NCBI GenBank assembly: GCA_012845835.1
Contig: JABAKD010000020.1
Coordinates: forward strand, 19,027,146-19,091,145
DNA: 64,000 nt
Reading direction: 5' to 3'
Source: Undaria pinnatifida
Taxonomy: Eukaryota; Sar; Phaeophyceae; Laminariales; Alariaceae
Part shown: in pieces, positions 33,719-44,130 of the stretch
Position numbering within the stretch: position 1 is the first letter of the stretch
How the letters are laid out: the number at the start of each line of letters is the position of its first letter
Notes under the pieces: generated by a model
Database searches by the model: none
What the model saw: only the letters and a program-made list of their open reading frames with translations
Told to the model about the DNA's origin: nothing
Program-made: the position numbers and the translations under genes

Positions 33719-34969
33719 TTAAGGAACAATAGGAAAAGGGCTAAAACGCACTGGTAAAGCCCCCATGACACGTCGCCGAGAGGGGCGAGGGCACCTCTTC
33801 CCGGCCCGTGAGGTCATGGTAAGTTGAGCCTGCAGGCGCATAAACGTTGTCGTCTTTCTCGGAGATGAAGGCAGAAAGCCAGGTCGACGGCGCGGGCTCG
33901 ACAAACGTAGGGACGCATGCTTCATTTGGAGGGTCACCGGGCCGAAGAGCGTGGAGGCAGGCTGAAAGACGTTGGCAAGGACGACGGCGTAAACGAGGTG
34001 GTGGGATTTGGCAGAAGGCAGATAAGAACAAAGAGGAATTGAGGGATCAAGTGCTGTAACGTAGAGATACATCGTGCGAGGAAGGGGGAAAATACATGAC
34101 ATTGCATGTGTTGTGGCTTGGAGGAGGAGGGTATAGTTGGCCTTGCTGAGTGTAAATGGTATTGAAATGAAGAGGTTATAGATTAACTGTGCGGCAACGA
34201 TTTCCAGGTACCCGGCATAGGCGTGAGGGTTGGCCATGAGTTGAAGATATTGACGAGCAGACGAATACAATGTTGGAGGGCAACCAAGTATTTGCACTCG
34301 TTCGATGCCAATGCCAACAGCAATTGCGTCGTGGAAAGATAAGTCAGAATTGGGAAGTGTGACGTGCAGGTGTTCATCTATGTGTTGCAGGATGCTGACG
34401 CGAACTGAATAATGCTGTTCAGGGTCGCCAAAAACTTTTCGTGATATGAATCGCAACAGGCAAGCTCCATCTCCTATTTCGTCAACTATGGTCCAGTTGA
34501 TGCTGGGAGGAGGAGGCGGAGGAGGAAGAGAGGGACGAGGCGGTGGGTTGTTGCCAGTTGTTGCTACTATGAAAGGAGAGTAGACGACATTAGGAGCGTG
34601 GGCGACGTCGTTGGCTATATGAGAAGAGGGAAGGAGGCACATGATGGAGTGTCCGCTTTTGATACGACTAAGAGCAACGTAGAGCTGGCCATGAGCGAAA
34701 ATGTCGTTACGTAAATCAAGCCCGATGCGTGACAGGGTTTGGCCTTGCGGTTCGTTTATAGTCAATGAGTAGACAAGGCGAAGAGGGAACTGCACACGAC
34801 TGAAATTAATGCCTTGTCGACCAACTTGGGCATGGAAGTCAACTCGCGGCACAAGGACGATAGGTCGAAGAGGGATGAGGAGCTGCATCTGTATGACACG
34901 AGAATTGGGTGTAACTCCCAATAAAACGCCCTTCTGTCCCTCTCCAAAACTCAAGTTTCTTGTAAGCAT
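33719..34969 (-). pseudogene. Helitron helicase C-terminal part with OTU-like cysteine protease domain
   Basis: The 416-codon frame starts with the helicase core region (VLVPRVDF, RVQFPLRLVYSLTINEPQGQ, HGQLYVALSRIKSG: motifs V and VI). A Pro-rich linker follows (PPPRPSLPPPPPPP), then an OTU-like domain beginning TIVDEIGDGACLLRFISR with the Asp and nucleophile Cys in GDGAC, followed by GDPEQHYSVRVSILQHI and a later AYAGYLEIVAAQLIYN block. A candidate His is in KSHHLVYAVV. OTU domains are deubiquitinase-like cysteine proteases found fused to some Helitron helicases. The tail is low-complexity and basic. Confidence 0.7.
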
Positions 34970-35064
34970 GGCGAGGTCGTTAGAACGAAGCTGAAGTTCG
35001 TGAGGTGGAACACCTTGGACGTTGATGAGGTTCAGGTGTTTCGGGGCTGCAAAAGCAGTATAGA

Positions 35065-36023
35065 CTAGGGGTTGGATTCATCTGTGACAAGTTGATCCGA
35101 ACTGAAGAATGATATTGAGTGTTGAGAACGTAATTCGGCTATGTATTTGTTTGCCGCGTCAATAGCTGTGTTGGTCGTAGCAAGGATAGCACGATCATGC
35201 ATGAGGTGTGTCGCTTCGTTCAAGTCAGGGTACACGAAGTTAACGAGGTCTTCAAATTCCGTAGTATACTTGAGAGCGAAATGGTCAGTTAGTTGTAGAA
35301 TGATCATCGGTGTTCGAGAGGGTAATCATATCGTCGTTGGACATGTGCACGACAGGCTGCGTGTCCTCTCCGACGGCACGTACGAAGGAGGCGTACTGTG
35401 CGTCTTCTTTGTCACGTTGCGAGGCGGTAAGCCTTAGACGGGTAATGCTCTTCCAGAGGAAACTGGAGATGACGGCGGCTTCGACGGTGTCAGATGCGGA
35501 ACCATACTTAACAACAGGACCGACTTGCCTCCAATCGCCACTAAATAGTATAATCTTACCAACAAAAAGTTGATCGCTACACATGAGGTCTTGTAATGTA
35601 GAGTTTAAGGCTTCGACGCAAGAGTTATGTGTCATGGGGAGTTCGTCCCATATTATCAGGTGACAGCTAGGAATGAATGACTTCTGCGCGGTGCGATTCG
35701 CCGCGAATATTGCAGAAAGCTCCTCGCACGACATTTTCATCAAGCGGTAGTTTAAACATGGGGTGGGCAGTCCAGCCGCCTGGGAGTTGAAGGGCCGCAA
35801 TTCCAGTTGAAGCGACCGTTAGAACGACGCGTCCATTCCCGCGTAAACGTGCTGCTACAACTTTTTCGGTAAATGTTTTTCCGGTGCCAGCAGGACTATC
35901 AGCCATGAAAGCACCAGGATTGTTTGAAATAACGGAGTCGATGATGGTGGAGTAGATTGCTCGTTGTTCTAGAGTGAGAAGGATTTCGTTTTCGTCGGCG
36001 TACGTGGTTTGGCAGGACGCCAA
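35065..36023 (-). pseudogene. Helitron PIF1-like helicase N-terminal part, frameshifted
   Basis: Three overlapping minus frames (36023-35667, 35800-35285, 35307-35065) together give the SF1 helicase order: LTLEQRAIYSTI, Walker A DSPAGTGKT, VASTGIAALQLPGG, Walker B CHLIIWDELPM, motif III LFSGDWRQVGPVV, LTASQRDKED and a LATTNTAIDAAN strand. Frame changes near 35700 and 35300 inactivate it. Confidence 0.75.
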
Positions 36024-36065
36024 TTGTAGTGGTACTCCGAGTGGGGGATGCGTGGTTGGTCGGTG

Positions 36066-36616
36066 TTGGGAAGCGTGCTCCTCATGGGTTCCGGTGCCCT
36101 TGTTTGGTCTCCCCTCATGGCTCGCTGGATAGACTCAAAGCTTATACATTATTTCCTCTACATTAAACTCTAAAATATAGACAAAACAGGCCTAGGCACG
36201 ATAGGGCTGGGTAGAGCAGGTAGTAGTGAGATGTGGGGCGTCCTGCTTGTCCCATCATCGTCACCTACATTATCGCCCATCTATGATGGCCTTGACGTGA
36301 ATGTGACATCTAATGTCACGTGGTTTCACCTCAACCATGACATGGTTTCACGTCGAATCTATAAACTATCCTTCTACGGAGGGCACTCCATTACACTAGG
36401 CCACCCTGAATAGCCGTAGATGCAGATCACCTGCCAATCAAAGGATTTCAACAAAACATCCAGAATTGGAAAGGGGATCGAAGATGCGGCTATTCGAAAC
36501 AATCGAAAATGAGGCTATAGATTCCCTCGCACCTCGTAATAATGAGGCTTAAACGCCTCATTGCAATATATACAACCCTATGACGGAGCTCACCGGAGGG
36601 CACTCCATTACATTTG
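36066..36616. repeat. Insertion separating Helitron Rep and helicase
   Basis: About 550 bases without helicase or Rep similarity interrupt the Helitron coding order. GGAGGGCACTCCATTACA occurs twice (about 36378-36395 and 36595-36612). Short direct repeats of ATGTCACGTGG and CATGGTTTCACGT type fill the middle. It may be a small non-autonomous element; I could not define its ends. Confidence 0.45.
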
Positions 36617-37690
36617 TTGTACAAGATCGAAAGCAGCTCTTGTACGTTGGAGCTCTGTTAGTTGATGGATGGCGGGAGGAAGGTTGACCTGTACCAGGTA
36701 CATTATCTTTTCCGTGCAACTGCAATTTAATATCTGTTTCGCGCAAGGCTTGAGCGAGAGCCTGTGATATTGTCATAGACATGCGCAAATCCGCTATTAG
36801 ATCTTCTTGAAAGTCGGGCCATAATTTAGGAGCAGGTCCACCATCAAGAATGAGCGTTACTAGTAAACCTCGCAGTAAGTCAACGGTTTGGAACAAAACA
36901 GCTTCTTCCATGCAAATGAAGTATTCCTGATCACCGGTGACGAGGCCTCGATCACGAGCAGCAGCATCGTGAAAAGTAGGATAGACAGCGGACGGTCCAT
37001 TTTCAGGGTGCACAGTGCGCAATTCCGCAAAGGTTCTTGCTGGGATCTTATGAAAATGAAGTCGAAGATAGAAAACATCGCCAACATCAGGGCTTTTAAA
37101 ATGGATACGACACACGTGCTCTGTAGTCCTGAGGGAAACCGTGTTTCCATACTGGTCGAGCCATTTTCCGGGGGGAGCAGAAGTAGGGATGGGATCAGCT
37201 TTCTTCTTTTTAGTTACAAGGTAGGTTTCGAAGTAGCTAAGCAAGGTAAGCGCCGTGAAGCGTGCCGCTGTGGGACGTTTAAGGTAACGAATAAGGTCCG
37301 AGGTAGAGTGCTGAGCGATAGCGGCGCGCTCTTCGGCTGAAGCTTCGGCAGGGTAAAGGACGTTGTTTTCATCCTCAAGGTGAGCATGTATACGGGTAGC
37401 TGTGGGGAAACGGCTATGTGAATCAAAGCCTAGCATTCTCCAAGTATCTTCTGTGGCTGAAATATAACGTGTAGTTAGGTACATTTCGATTTCACTTTTA
37501 ATTCCAGCGATCCTGGCTTTGGCGAAGTCGTTGCCTTTAGCAATATATTTGTATAGGTATTTTGCACATGAAGCAGCAGTCACAACATCAGTGCACACGC
37601 GGCAATCTAGCAGAAGAAGTAGATAACGATTGTAGGGCACGACCCACGGGTTGCCAACCGGAACATCAACCTAGGAGTTGCCGACTTTAT
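36617..37690 (-). pseudogene. Helitron Rep, C-terminal fragment
   Basis: The frame begins GNPWVVPYNRYLLLLLDCRV and continues KYLYKYIAKGND, EIEMYLTTRYISATEDTWRM and a long C-terminal region, the conserved stretch downstream of the HUH nuclease in Helitron Rep. A stop (TAG) lies just upstream near 37670 and no HUH motif is seen beyond it. The frame runs into foreign sequence at 36616. Confidence 0.75.
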
Positions 37691-37778
37691 TTCGAATGGT
37701 GGGATTGTCGCCATTTCTTGTCCGACAGTATTCTGCGCGACCGCTGCGTTCATTGAGTGTGGCTGGTGTCCTGAACGG

Positions 37779-38156
37779 TTGCGGGTAGTACTTGTTGCAA
37801 GACTTTGTGTTTGTATCCCGGTTTGTTTGCATGCATCGCCTTCGAAGCGAACCAAGGCTAGTGCGGGAGGAGGCTCCGCCAACAGTGGGGGTGGTGGAGG
37901 TTCAGGACTAGGCGTGTGGACGTTGGTCGGGCAAGAACGGGACTCAGCTTTTTCTGGCAATCCTGATTGGCCGTGCCCGAGAAAGGGTTGTGACGGCTTC
38001 CTTTATCGCAAGAACTAGGAAAAACGGGAGTTCCCAGTGCGCTGTCTGCGACACCTGCAGGAGTGACGACCCTTCCTCGTGCCAAGCTTTTTACAACCTC
38101 AACAAGAAGCGCTCGGGAAGCGGCGACAGCCCTCGCGTGTGTGATTCTATCGTCGT
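37779..38156 (+). pseudogene. Cysteine-rich protein fragment between the Helitron and the LTR element
   Basis: Two plus-strand frames that meet near 38015 read a Gly-rich linker, then NPDWPCPRKGCDGFLYRKN, then SSQCAVCDTCRSDDPSSCQ. The spacing C-x4-C ... C-x2-C-x2-C looks like a zinc ribbon, broken by one frameshift. I do not recognise the family. It lies upstream of the Helitron Rep on the other strand, so it may be a captured host gene fragment. Confidence 0.35.
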
Positions 38157-38181
38157 TGCGAGATGGTTGATGTGGAATTTC

Positions 38182-38450
38182 TATTAAGATACGGCCTCGA
38201 AAGGCCTGTAAGTATCCAAATTTAAGATCATTTGGATGGGTTTCGTATGATAAGGTTGGCGTTATATATTCGGGAAAGTTAGGAATTAGATCGAAGGCAC
38301 GTGCCTCCGATCTCAGAAGCTATCCCGGGCTCTGGTGGAAACGAATAAAGCTACATCTCTACGGAGAAACGAAAGTGAGTACTCTCCGAGGACCTGCTCA
38401 ATTGGCAGACCTGCAGGGGGCACTCTGTGTCCCCCACCTTTAATTTAACA
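38182..38450 (+). repeat. 5' LTR
   Basis: It starts TATTAAGATACGGCCTCG (the canonical TG has mutated to TA) and ends CTTTAATTTAACA. It contains the near-palindrome AGATCGAAGGCACGTGCCTC, continued CGATCT, centred on CACGTG near 38301. Confidence 0.8.
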
Positions 38451-39099
38451 TGTGGCGTCGACGGCAGGACTGTGTCCGTCTCCGCCATGCTTGGCACTCC
38501 AGCCCCTCCGTCGTCGACGACGCGCCGACGAACAGCGACAACAACAGGTAATGCACCCCCGCTGTAGATTATGGATTCGGGCTCGGCGGGGCCCCTCGGC
38601 CATCTTCCAGACGAGGTACAACCCCGTCGCGAGTCCCACGGCCGCGGCCGACCCTGTCGACCGCCGCGACCCCTGCTCTTGCCGACTCGCCGGTTCGCAC
38701 GGTACCACTACCGTCCGACCGCGACCACGCAGAGTCTATATGGGAACTCCGCTCTTTCGGCTCACGCCTTCTCCTGGTGACACGCCGACTGCATATACAA
38801 GGTCGGACGCCCTCGGCAACGCTGCTGAATTGCGGTTCGCTGATTCCGTCGCGCGTTATTCACATGGCGATTGGAAGCGAGAACAGCACGCAGAGCCGAC
38901 GTGCCACGCTGTGATGCGTTATGTTCCTACCAGCCGGCCATCGGTCCTGCCGCCCGACGTTTTGGCGTGCTACCTCTCGCACAATCGTCCATACCTCTCA
39001 GACCAAGGAGTTGGCGGATAGGGGTCGACTACATACAACCGACGACGACATCGTCCTACCCGTAACCCGACACTGCCGTAAACAAGGTCTGACAAACCC

Positions 39100-41085
39100 A
39101 ACTCTGCGGGGCGAGTTGCTTGCCTGCTAAACGACGAGCCAGTTCGCGTCTACGTTCCCCTGCTCATGCGCCCTTGGATCATGCAAGCTTGTGACTTGAC
39201 GGCCTCTTGTCACCTTGGCACCACGCGCACGTTGCGCATGCTGGAGCGTTTTCATTGGTGGATTGGCATGAATGTGTGCACCCGGTGGTGGCTTCGACAC
39301 TGCTTGAAGTGCCAGGCGCGGAGAACCCCATGGCTGACTGTCCGCTGGCCCATCATCACAATGCCTCTGCCGGAAGGTCCAGGTATCGCCGTCAGTGTTG
39401 ACTACTTCGGCCCCCTTCCGGCCACACCGCGAGGCAACACCTACATCCTGCTGTTCACCGATCGCTTCAGCTGTCGGGCCGACATGTTCCCCGTCACTGC
39501 CGCTGAGTTCACCGCGGAGGGTACAGCCAATATCCTGGTGAACCAATACATCCCCTTGTGGGGGTGCCCGCGCACCATACTCTCGGACAACGGACTGCAG
39601 TTCTGCTCCAAGCTTTCACAAGCTGTATATCAGCTGTTGGGTGTACACAAGCTTGCTACAAGCTATTATCATCCCAACTGTAACGGGGGCGTTGAGCGGG
39701 TAAGTCACACTATGGCACAAATGCTGGCTATGGTCGTCAACGAGTGACAAGACGATTGGGACTTGCATCTGCCCCACGTAGAATTCGCTCACAAAAACTC
39801 TGTCAGCGCGGCGACGGCTTTGGCGCCCAACGAGGTCCACATGGGCAGACTCCCACGGCTCCCCCTGACGATTTTCGACCGCACAGGTGTCGTGGAATAC
39901 CAGAGTCTGACCCGTGACCACCTGGCCTATTGTGATTTGGCCACCGACCGGCAAAAGCGCGCGAACGACATTGTCCGCGCACACCACGCCCTCACCGTTT
40001 CGCGTGTTAACCGCAGAAACTCCGCCCTCGCCGACGCGCTGCGTCCAGCACCTAACTTCACTGTGGGTGGTTGGGCATGGGTATACAATTCTGCCTCTAC
40101 CATCCGCCAGGGTGTGAAGGCGAACACCGACGCCAAGGTACTCAAGGCCAAACTCGCGCTTAACTGGACGGGCCCATACAAGGTCTTGGCCGTCGGTCCC
40201 TGCTCCGCCGCCGAGACCCCGGACGGCTCGCCGCTCGGGAGCCACCTCCTTTATTTGGATCTCCCTTCCGACCTGCCTGATTCGGACGCTCGGCGGCGTG
40301 TGGCCATCGAGCGCTGCAAAACAAACCCTGTGCCAACCCCCACGATAGCGGGGACATGCCCAAATACCTACCGGCGGGGCTGACACAGTATGTGCTCAAC
40401 ATTTTTTCCAAGAAGTCCCCGCCGTACCACGTCACTCAAGACGACGTTTCGACTCCCCTCCAACGGCTGGAGGTGGAGCAGATCACTGGTCATCAGTCGG
40501 TACGGAAGCGAGGTGACGTCATCGCGGTGCTATACAAGACGCATTGGGCGGGACTCTCCGAACCCTGCTGGGAGCGGGAAATGGACCTTCATCTCTCCCG
40601 CTCCCACATCTTGCGTTATTGGGCCGGAACCCCGGACCAGCACCGCCAAACCAACCGCCTCTACCGCCGAATGCGGGTCGGGGCGGCACAGCGTGAGCTC
40701 TCCCGCAACAACGGGGAACGTTTCCTAGCGACGGGCTACGCCGTGTGTTCCCCGCGCCGATTGGCTCCGTCGCTACCACGACACAGTACTCCCTATGGGA
40801 GCCCACCTTTGGTACAAGGGAGACGATGGTTTATGGTGGCTTGGAAAAATCAGCGCGAGCACTACCGAGGACAAGGTACACCTGGCCCGCTTTCTGGACG
40901 ACCCGGGACCGATTAAACTTCCTCTTCCCCCGGCGCGCTACACGACTTCAACGGGAGCCATACGAGGATCTTGGTGCTTGCAAGTTCACATCGCCAGTGC
41001 GCTTCCTCGGGGAATCCAACGCAACGCAGACGAATCTCGAGGCGCGGCCGTGGCCAGTTGACTTCCAAGCCGCCACCGCCCCTCG
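39100..41085 (+). pseudogene. Gypsy integrase with chromodomain, lightly degraded
   Basis: From 39166: the zinc-binding region (ASCHLGTTRTLRMLERFHWW, LRHCLKCQ), then the catalytic core with VDYFGPLP, LSDNGLQFCSK and GGVERVSHTM giving the D, D, E triad. Next comes the GWAWVYNSAST C-terminal domain, and from 40356 a chromodomain (VEQITGH ... VIAVLYKTHWAGLSEPCWER), then DDPGPIKLPLPPARYTTSTG. Damage is limited: a TGA at 39745 where related copies carry Arg (CGA to TGA), a frameshift near 40335 that looks like a 5-base ACAAA duplication, and another near 40780. Confidence 0.8.
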
Positions 41086-41651
41086 ATAGTTCTTTTTTTT
41101 TTTGGAGTTATGAGTTTTGAGTCTTTGTCTTTGGGTTGTTCGTAGTGTCCTGATAGTCTTCGTCGGATTTTGGGGCGGTTCTTCCATCGATTTTTCTTTC
41201 TGTCTTGCCGAACCCCCTGCTCAGTGCCGGGTCAGGGTTCGGGTAAAACGCCGCTATCTGAGGCGCAGGGCTGTCGCCGTTTTGTCATTGCTCAATTTCG
41301 CCCCGCCGACGCCCTCCTCAGCCCAGAGCCGGGGGGCGACCAGGGTACCCTGTTTGCGCGTAACGTGGTACAGGGCTATGTACGGGTCTGTGTGTCATCT
41401 TTTATGTTTTGTGTGTTGTATTTGTTCTGCTTTGCTTTTTTCGTCTAAACACTTCCTCTCCTAGCGGGGCTGTAGGTGTTGACACCTTCCATCCCGGGTA
41501 TTTGTCGTTTCCTCGTCTACCCCCCCGCCTTGCCGATGGCCCGCGAAAGATTTTTCGCGTGACTTCTCCCTTGTGTTAGCGCCTATGTTCCCCTCCATAT
41601 CGACGAGGGCTCGCCTCGCCATAGTACCTTTTTCTGTGGTTGGTTTGCCGT

Positions 41652-41745
41652 AGAGCCTTTGCTGCCCCCCCCGCCACACCGGCGGCATGCGGCAGATTCT
41701 AGAGCCTTTTCTGCCCCCCCCGCCACACCGGCGGCATGCGGCAGG
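41652..41745 (+). repeat. Tandem duplication of about 48 bp
   Basis: TAGAGCCTTTGCTGCCCCCC, then CCGCCACACCGGCGGCATGCGGCAG, appears twice in a row (about 41652-41697 and 41700-41744). It lies in the non-coding 3' part of the LTR element. Confidence 0.8.
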
Positions 41746-41954
41746 TTTTTGATGGGTGACTATTGCTTTGTTGTAGGGTCTTTGTTTCTTTCTACTGCTT
41801 TTCTTCGCGTGTTCCTGGCTCCATAGTCAGACGGTTAGAGGTGTGGGAGTGGGTTTTGAGGAGCCGCATCTTCGACTCATGGTCTAGTTCGTAGAACCGG
41901 AGTTTCCCCGAATCTCCCATATTTCTGCATGTGCGACTCATCAGGGTGGGCTAG

Positions 41955-42223
41955 TGTTAAGATACGGCCTCGAAAGGCCTGTAAGTATCCAAATTTAAGA
42001 TCATTCGGATGGGTTTCGTATGATAAGGTTGGCGTTTTATATTCGGGAAAGTTAGGAAGTAGATCGGAGGCACGTGCCTCCGAGCTCAGAAGCTATCCCG
42101 GGCTCTGGTGGAAACGAATTAAGCTACATCTCTACGAAGGAACGAAAGTGAGTACTCTCCGAGGACCTGCTCATTTGGCAGACCTGCAGGGGGCACTCTG
42201 TGTCCCCCACCTTTAATTTAACA
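41955..42223 (+). repeat. 3' LTR
   Basis: It starts TGTTAAGATACGG and ends TTTAATTTAACA, so the ends form the inverted pair TGTTAA/TTAACA. It carries the 18-bp perfect palindrome CGGAGGCACGTGCCTCCG at 42065-42082. Confidence 0.85.
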
Positions 42224-42334
42224 CTTGCGCGCATGTATCTCAACATCTCAACTTGGAAAAAAATTGCGCCGATCCGGCAAATTGCATGTATATTAACTTG
42301 AGCCGATCCGGCAAATTTCAAATTCAATTTTTTA

Positions 42335-43149
42335 GGGCCCAGATTAACGAGGAACTTGCCAAATCGAATTTCGATTTTTTTATAGAATTGAATTTAATTT
42401 GCATCTGATTGATCAAGAAATGAATCACCAAGCAGGCATTCTCAGAATTATTACGAAAAATCAAATTCAACAAAAAAGTAAAAATAGACTTTCTCGGTCG
42501 AATTTAATCGAAAATCGAAATTGAATTTAGGGAGTTTGTCCACCTAGACATGGCTTGTTCTGTGTAACCGAAGCCGGCCACGCTAATTGGTGCCATGTCG
42601 TCGGCTGATTGAGAGGCGAGAAGCCACCATTGCGAGAGGTAGGACCACCGGAGCAGCCGCAGCGCGGCCTCCGAAGGTCCTTAACACAGCGTAGACCGCC
42701 TGCGATGCTTCGAAAACAACCGAAACCGCCGCAAACCCAGTTTTTCGTCGCCCTGCACCTCGAAAGTTACACGTCCAACTACCACATATGTCATGATGAC
42801 TTCGCTCAGAAGTTCGACCGCTATATCCCCGTCGCTGCTGCCCGTGTCGGGCGGCGGGGTGGCGCCAGCCCATCCAAGAGACGCCTAGAGCCATAGCCTC
42901 CAAGCCGCTGCCGGCCAAAAGAATCTGCCGCTAGTCGCGGCGCTCCGGGGAGGACGCGAGCCATCGCTCGCCTCGGTCGTTGCCCACTTGTGTTCGTTGA
43001 CCCTTTTGCGTTTTTTGAATTTTTTATTTCCTAAAACGCACTGCGCCATTCCTTGATAAGAACCAAAGTTGAATTTTTCGTGTATTTTTCATTGAATAAA
43101 AATAAAAAATCGAAATTCGATTCGGCAAGTTCCTCGTTAATTCGGGCCC
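42335..43149. mobile_element. Non-autonomous PIF/Harbinger-like element
   Basis: The ends are inverted repeats of about 45 bp with three mismatches: GGGCCCAGATTAACGAGGAA on the left and the complement of the same sequence on the right, both starting GGGCCC. They are flanked by TTA at 42332-42334 and 43150-43152. A TTA target duplication and GGGCC-type ends are hallmarks of PIF/Harbinger elements. No transposase is encoded. The AT-rich arms enclose a GC-rich core at about 42540-42990. Confidence 0.75.
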
Positions 43150-43458
43150 TTATTGCAGCCGTCAACGAATATTTACCTCTCACCCAACTTCAAATAAAAA
43201 AGTTTTGATAAAAAGCAAAAAAAAAGTAGTGTTTGGGTACAAAAAAGAAGTTGTTGTTGAAAAAGCAAAATAATAATATCAGAGAGCTAAGAAAGCTAAG
43301 AATTATAAGGAAAGCAAGGAAGGCAAGGAACTTCGGGACGGTTCTTTTCCCCAGCAACTAACTTTCTTTTCGGCAATTACGGGCTGAGAAGGGCTTAGAG
43401 GGGGGAGAATATGCCGAGCGAGACCTCCGAGGGGGGTCGAGAACCAAGTTCTTCTGCT

Positions 43459-43912
43459 TGTGAGGGAGTAGACTAAAAATGTTGAACAACAAATAAATGC
43501 TACTCGAGTTATTTCCTTCTAATTTAAACTCGTTTTTTCCCCCACATTCTCCCCCACTAAACCTGACATATTTCCCAGATTATGTGAGGAACCCCGATGA
43601 GGTACCCAGTATCCAATGCGACTTCTTCGGTATTGGAGTGACTTGCAATGATTCTATACATTGCTCTCCTCATCGTTGTTTTTCTTTGAGTGGTTGAGTT
43701 TTTCAGGTTCTTGCACGTGAGAAAACCCTTTTTTTTTTTCTTCTTCTCCGGGTAAGACGGTGGGAATCGAACCAGCGACCTCACTGTTCATAATCTCGCA
43801 TCCTGTCTGCGACGCCATTGTGAGGAAGTCGTAGACTAAAATTGTTGAACAACAAATGCTACACGAGTTATTTCCTTCTAAAAAACTCGTTTTTACACCA
43901 CATGCTCAGCCG
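43459..43912. repeat. Direct repeat pair of about 95 bp around a tRNA-like segment
   Basis: TAGACTAAAATTGTTGAACA, then ACAAATGCTAC, CGAGTTATTTCCTTCTAA and AACTCGTTTTT, occurs at about 43470-43540 and 43827-43900. Each copy has a CGAGTT...AACTCG hairpin. The tRNA-like sequence sits between the copies. Confidence 0.65.
43744..43824 (-). repeat. tRNA-derived SINE head or tRNA pseudogene
   Basis: On the minus strand a B-box GGTTCGATTCC (43773-43763) is preceded, about 30 bases upstream, by an A-box-like TGGCGTCGCAGACAGG, and is followed by CCACCGTCTTACCCGG and then AGAAGAAAAAAAAAA. The tail of A's and an imperfect cloverleaf suggest a tRNA-derived SINE or retro-pseudogene rather than a working tRNA. 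Confidence 0.45.
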
Positions 43913-43944
43913 AGTACTGCTGCACTCCCATGTCTATACAGCGT

Positions 43945-44130
43945 GGGTTAGCAACACTCGATGAACAATCGACGAGCAGTGGGATTGCTGAACCCTATGC
44001 GCGATAAAAATTGAAGGCAAGAACCGGGGAGGAGAAGGGATGACACCTGTGACCACGGCTTGTCCAGAAGCTGGAAAGTGAAAGTGTGCAAAAAGAAAAA
44101 GAAAAAAAAAAACAGAAGAACCAACACCAC
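43945..44130 (-). repeat. Dispersed element, inverted partner of 24.0-24.2 kb
   Basis: Read on the minus strand, it starts with a long T-rich run, then GGACAAGCCGTGGTC, GGTGTCATCCCTTCTCC and CCACTGCTCGTCGATT, in the same order as in Sec16 intron 6. Confidence 0.55.

Larger units (their letters stand above)
33719..37690 (-). mobile_element. Degraded Helitron (Rep part, PIF1-like helicase, OTU-like domain)
   Basis: The minus strand carries, in Helitron order, the C-terminal part of Rep (37690-36617), a PIF1-like superfamily 1 helicase in three frames (36023-34600) and a C-terminal OTU-like domain (about 34520-34050). Helitrons move by rolling-circle replication using the Rep HUH nuclease and the helicase. 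Here the Rep N-terminus with the HUH motif is missing, an insert of about 550 bp separates Rep from helicase, and the helicase is split by frameshifts. So it is inactive. Defined 5'-TC and 3'-CTRR ends were not found. Confidence 0.8.
38182..42223 (+). mobile_element. Ty3/gypsy chromovirus-type element, internally deleted, with two LTRs
   Basis: Two 269-bp direct repeats (38182-38450 and 41955-42223) flank 3.5 kb whose plus-strand coding matches gypsy integrase plus chromodomain. Gag, protease, RT and RNase H are missing; the interior begins in the RNase H-integrase spacer. The LTRs differ at about a dozen positions by my reading, so the insertion is not very recent. The flanking 5-mers (ATTTC and CTTGC) do not form a target duplication. 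A possible primer-binding site starts TGGCGTCGACGG two bases after the 5' LTR (inference). Confidence 0.8.

Noticed and set aside
38182-42223. Target-site duplication around the LTR element
   Set aside because: The 5-mers next to the two LTRs (ATTTC, CTTGC) do not match, so I do not claim one. Recombination or deletion may have removed it.
43744-43824. Functional tRNA gene
   Set aside because: The A-box is imperfect, the acceptor and anticodon stems do not pair well by eye, and an A-rich tail follows. A SINE or pseudogene fits better.
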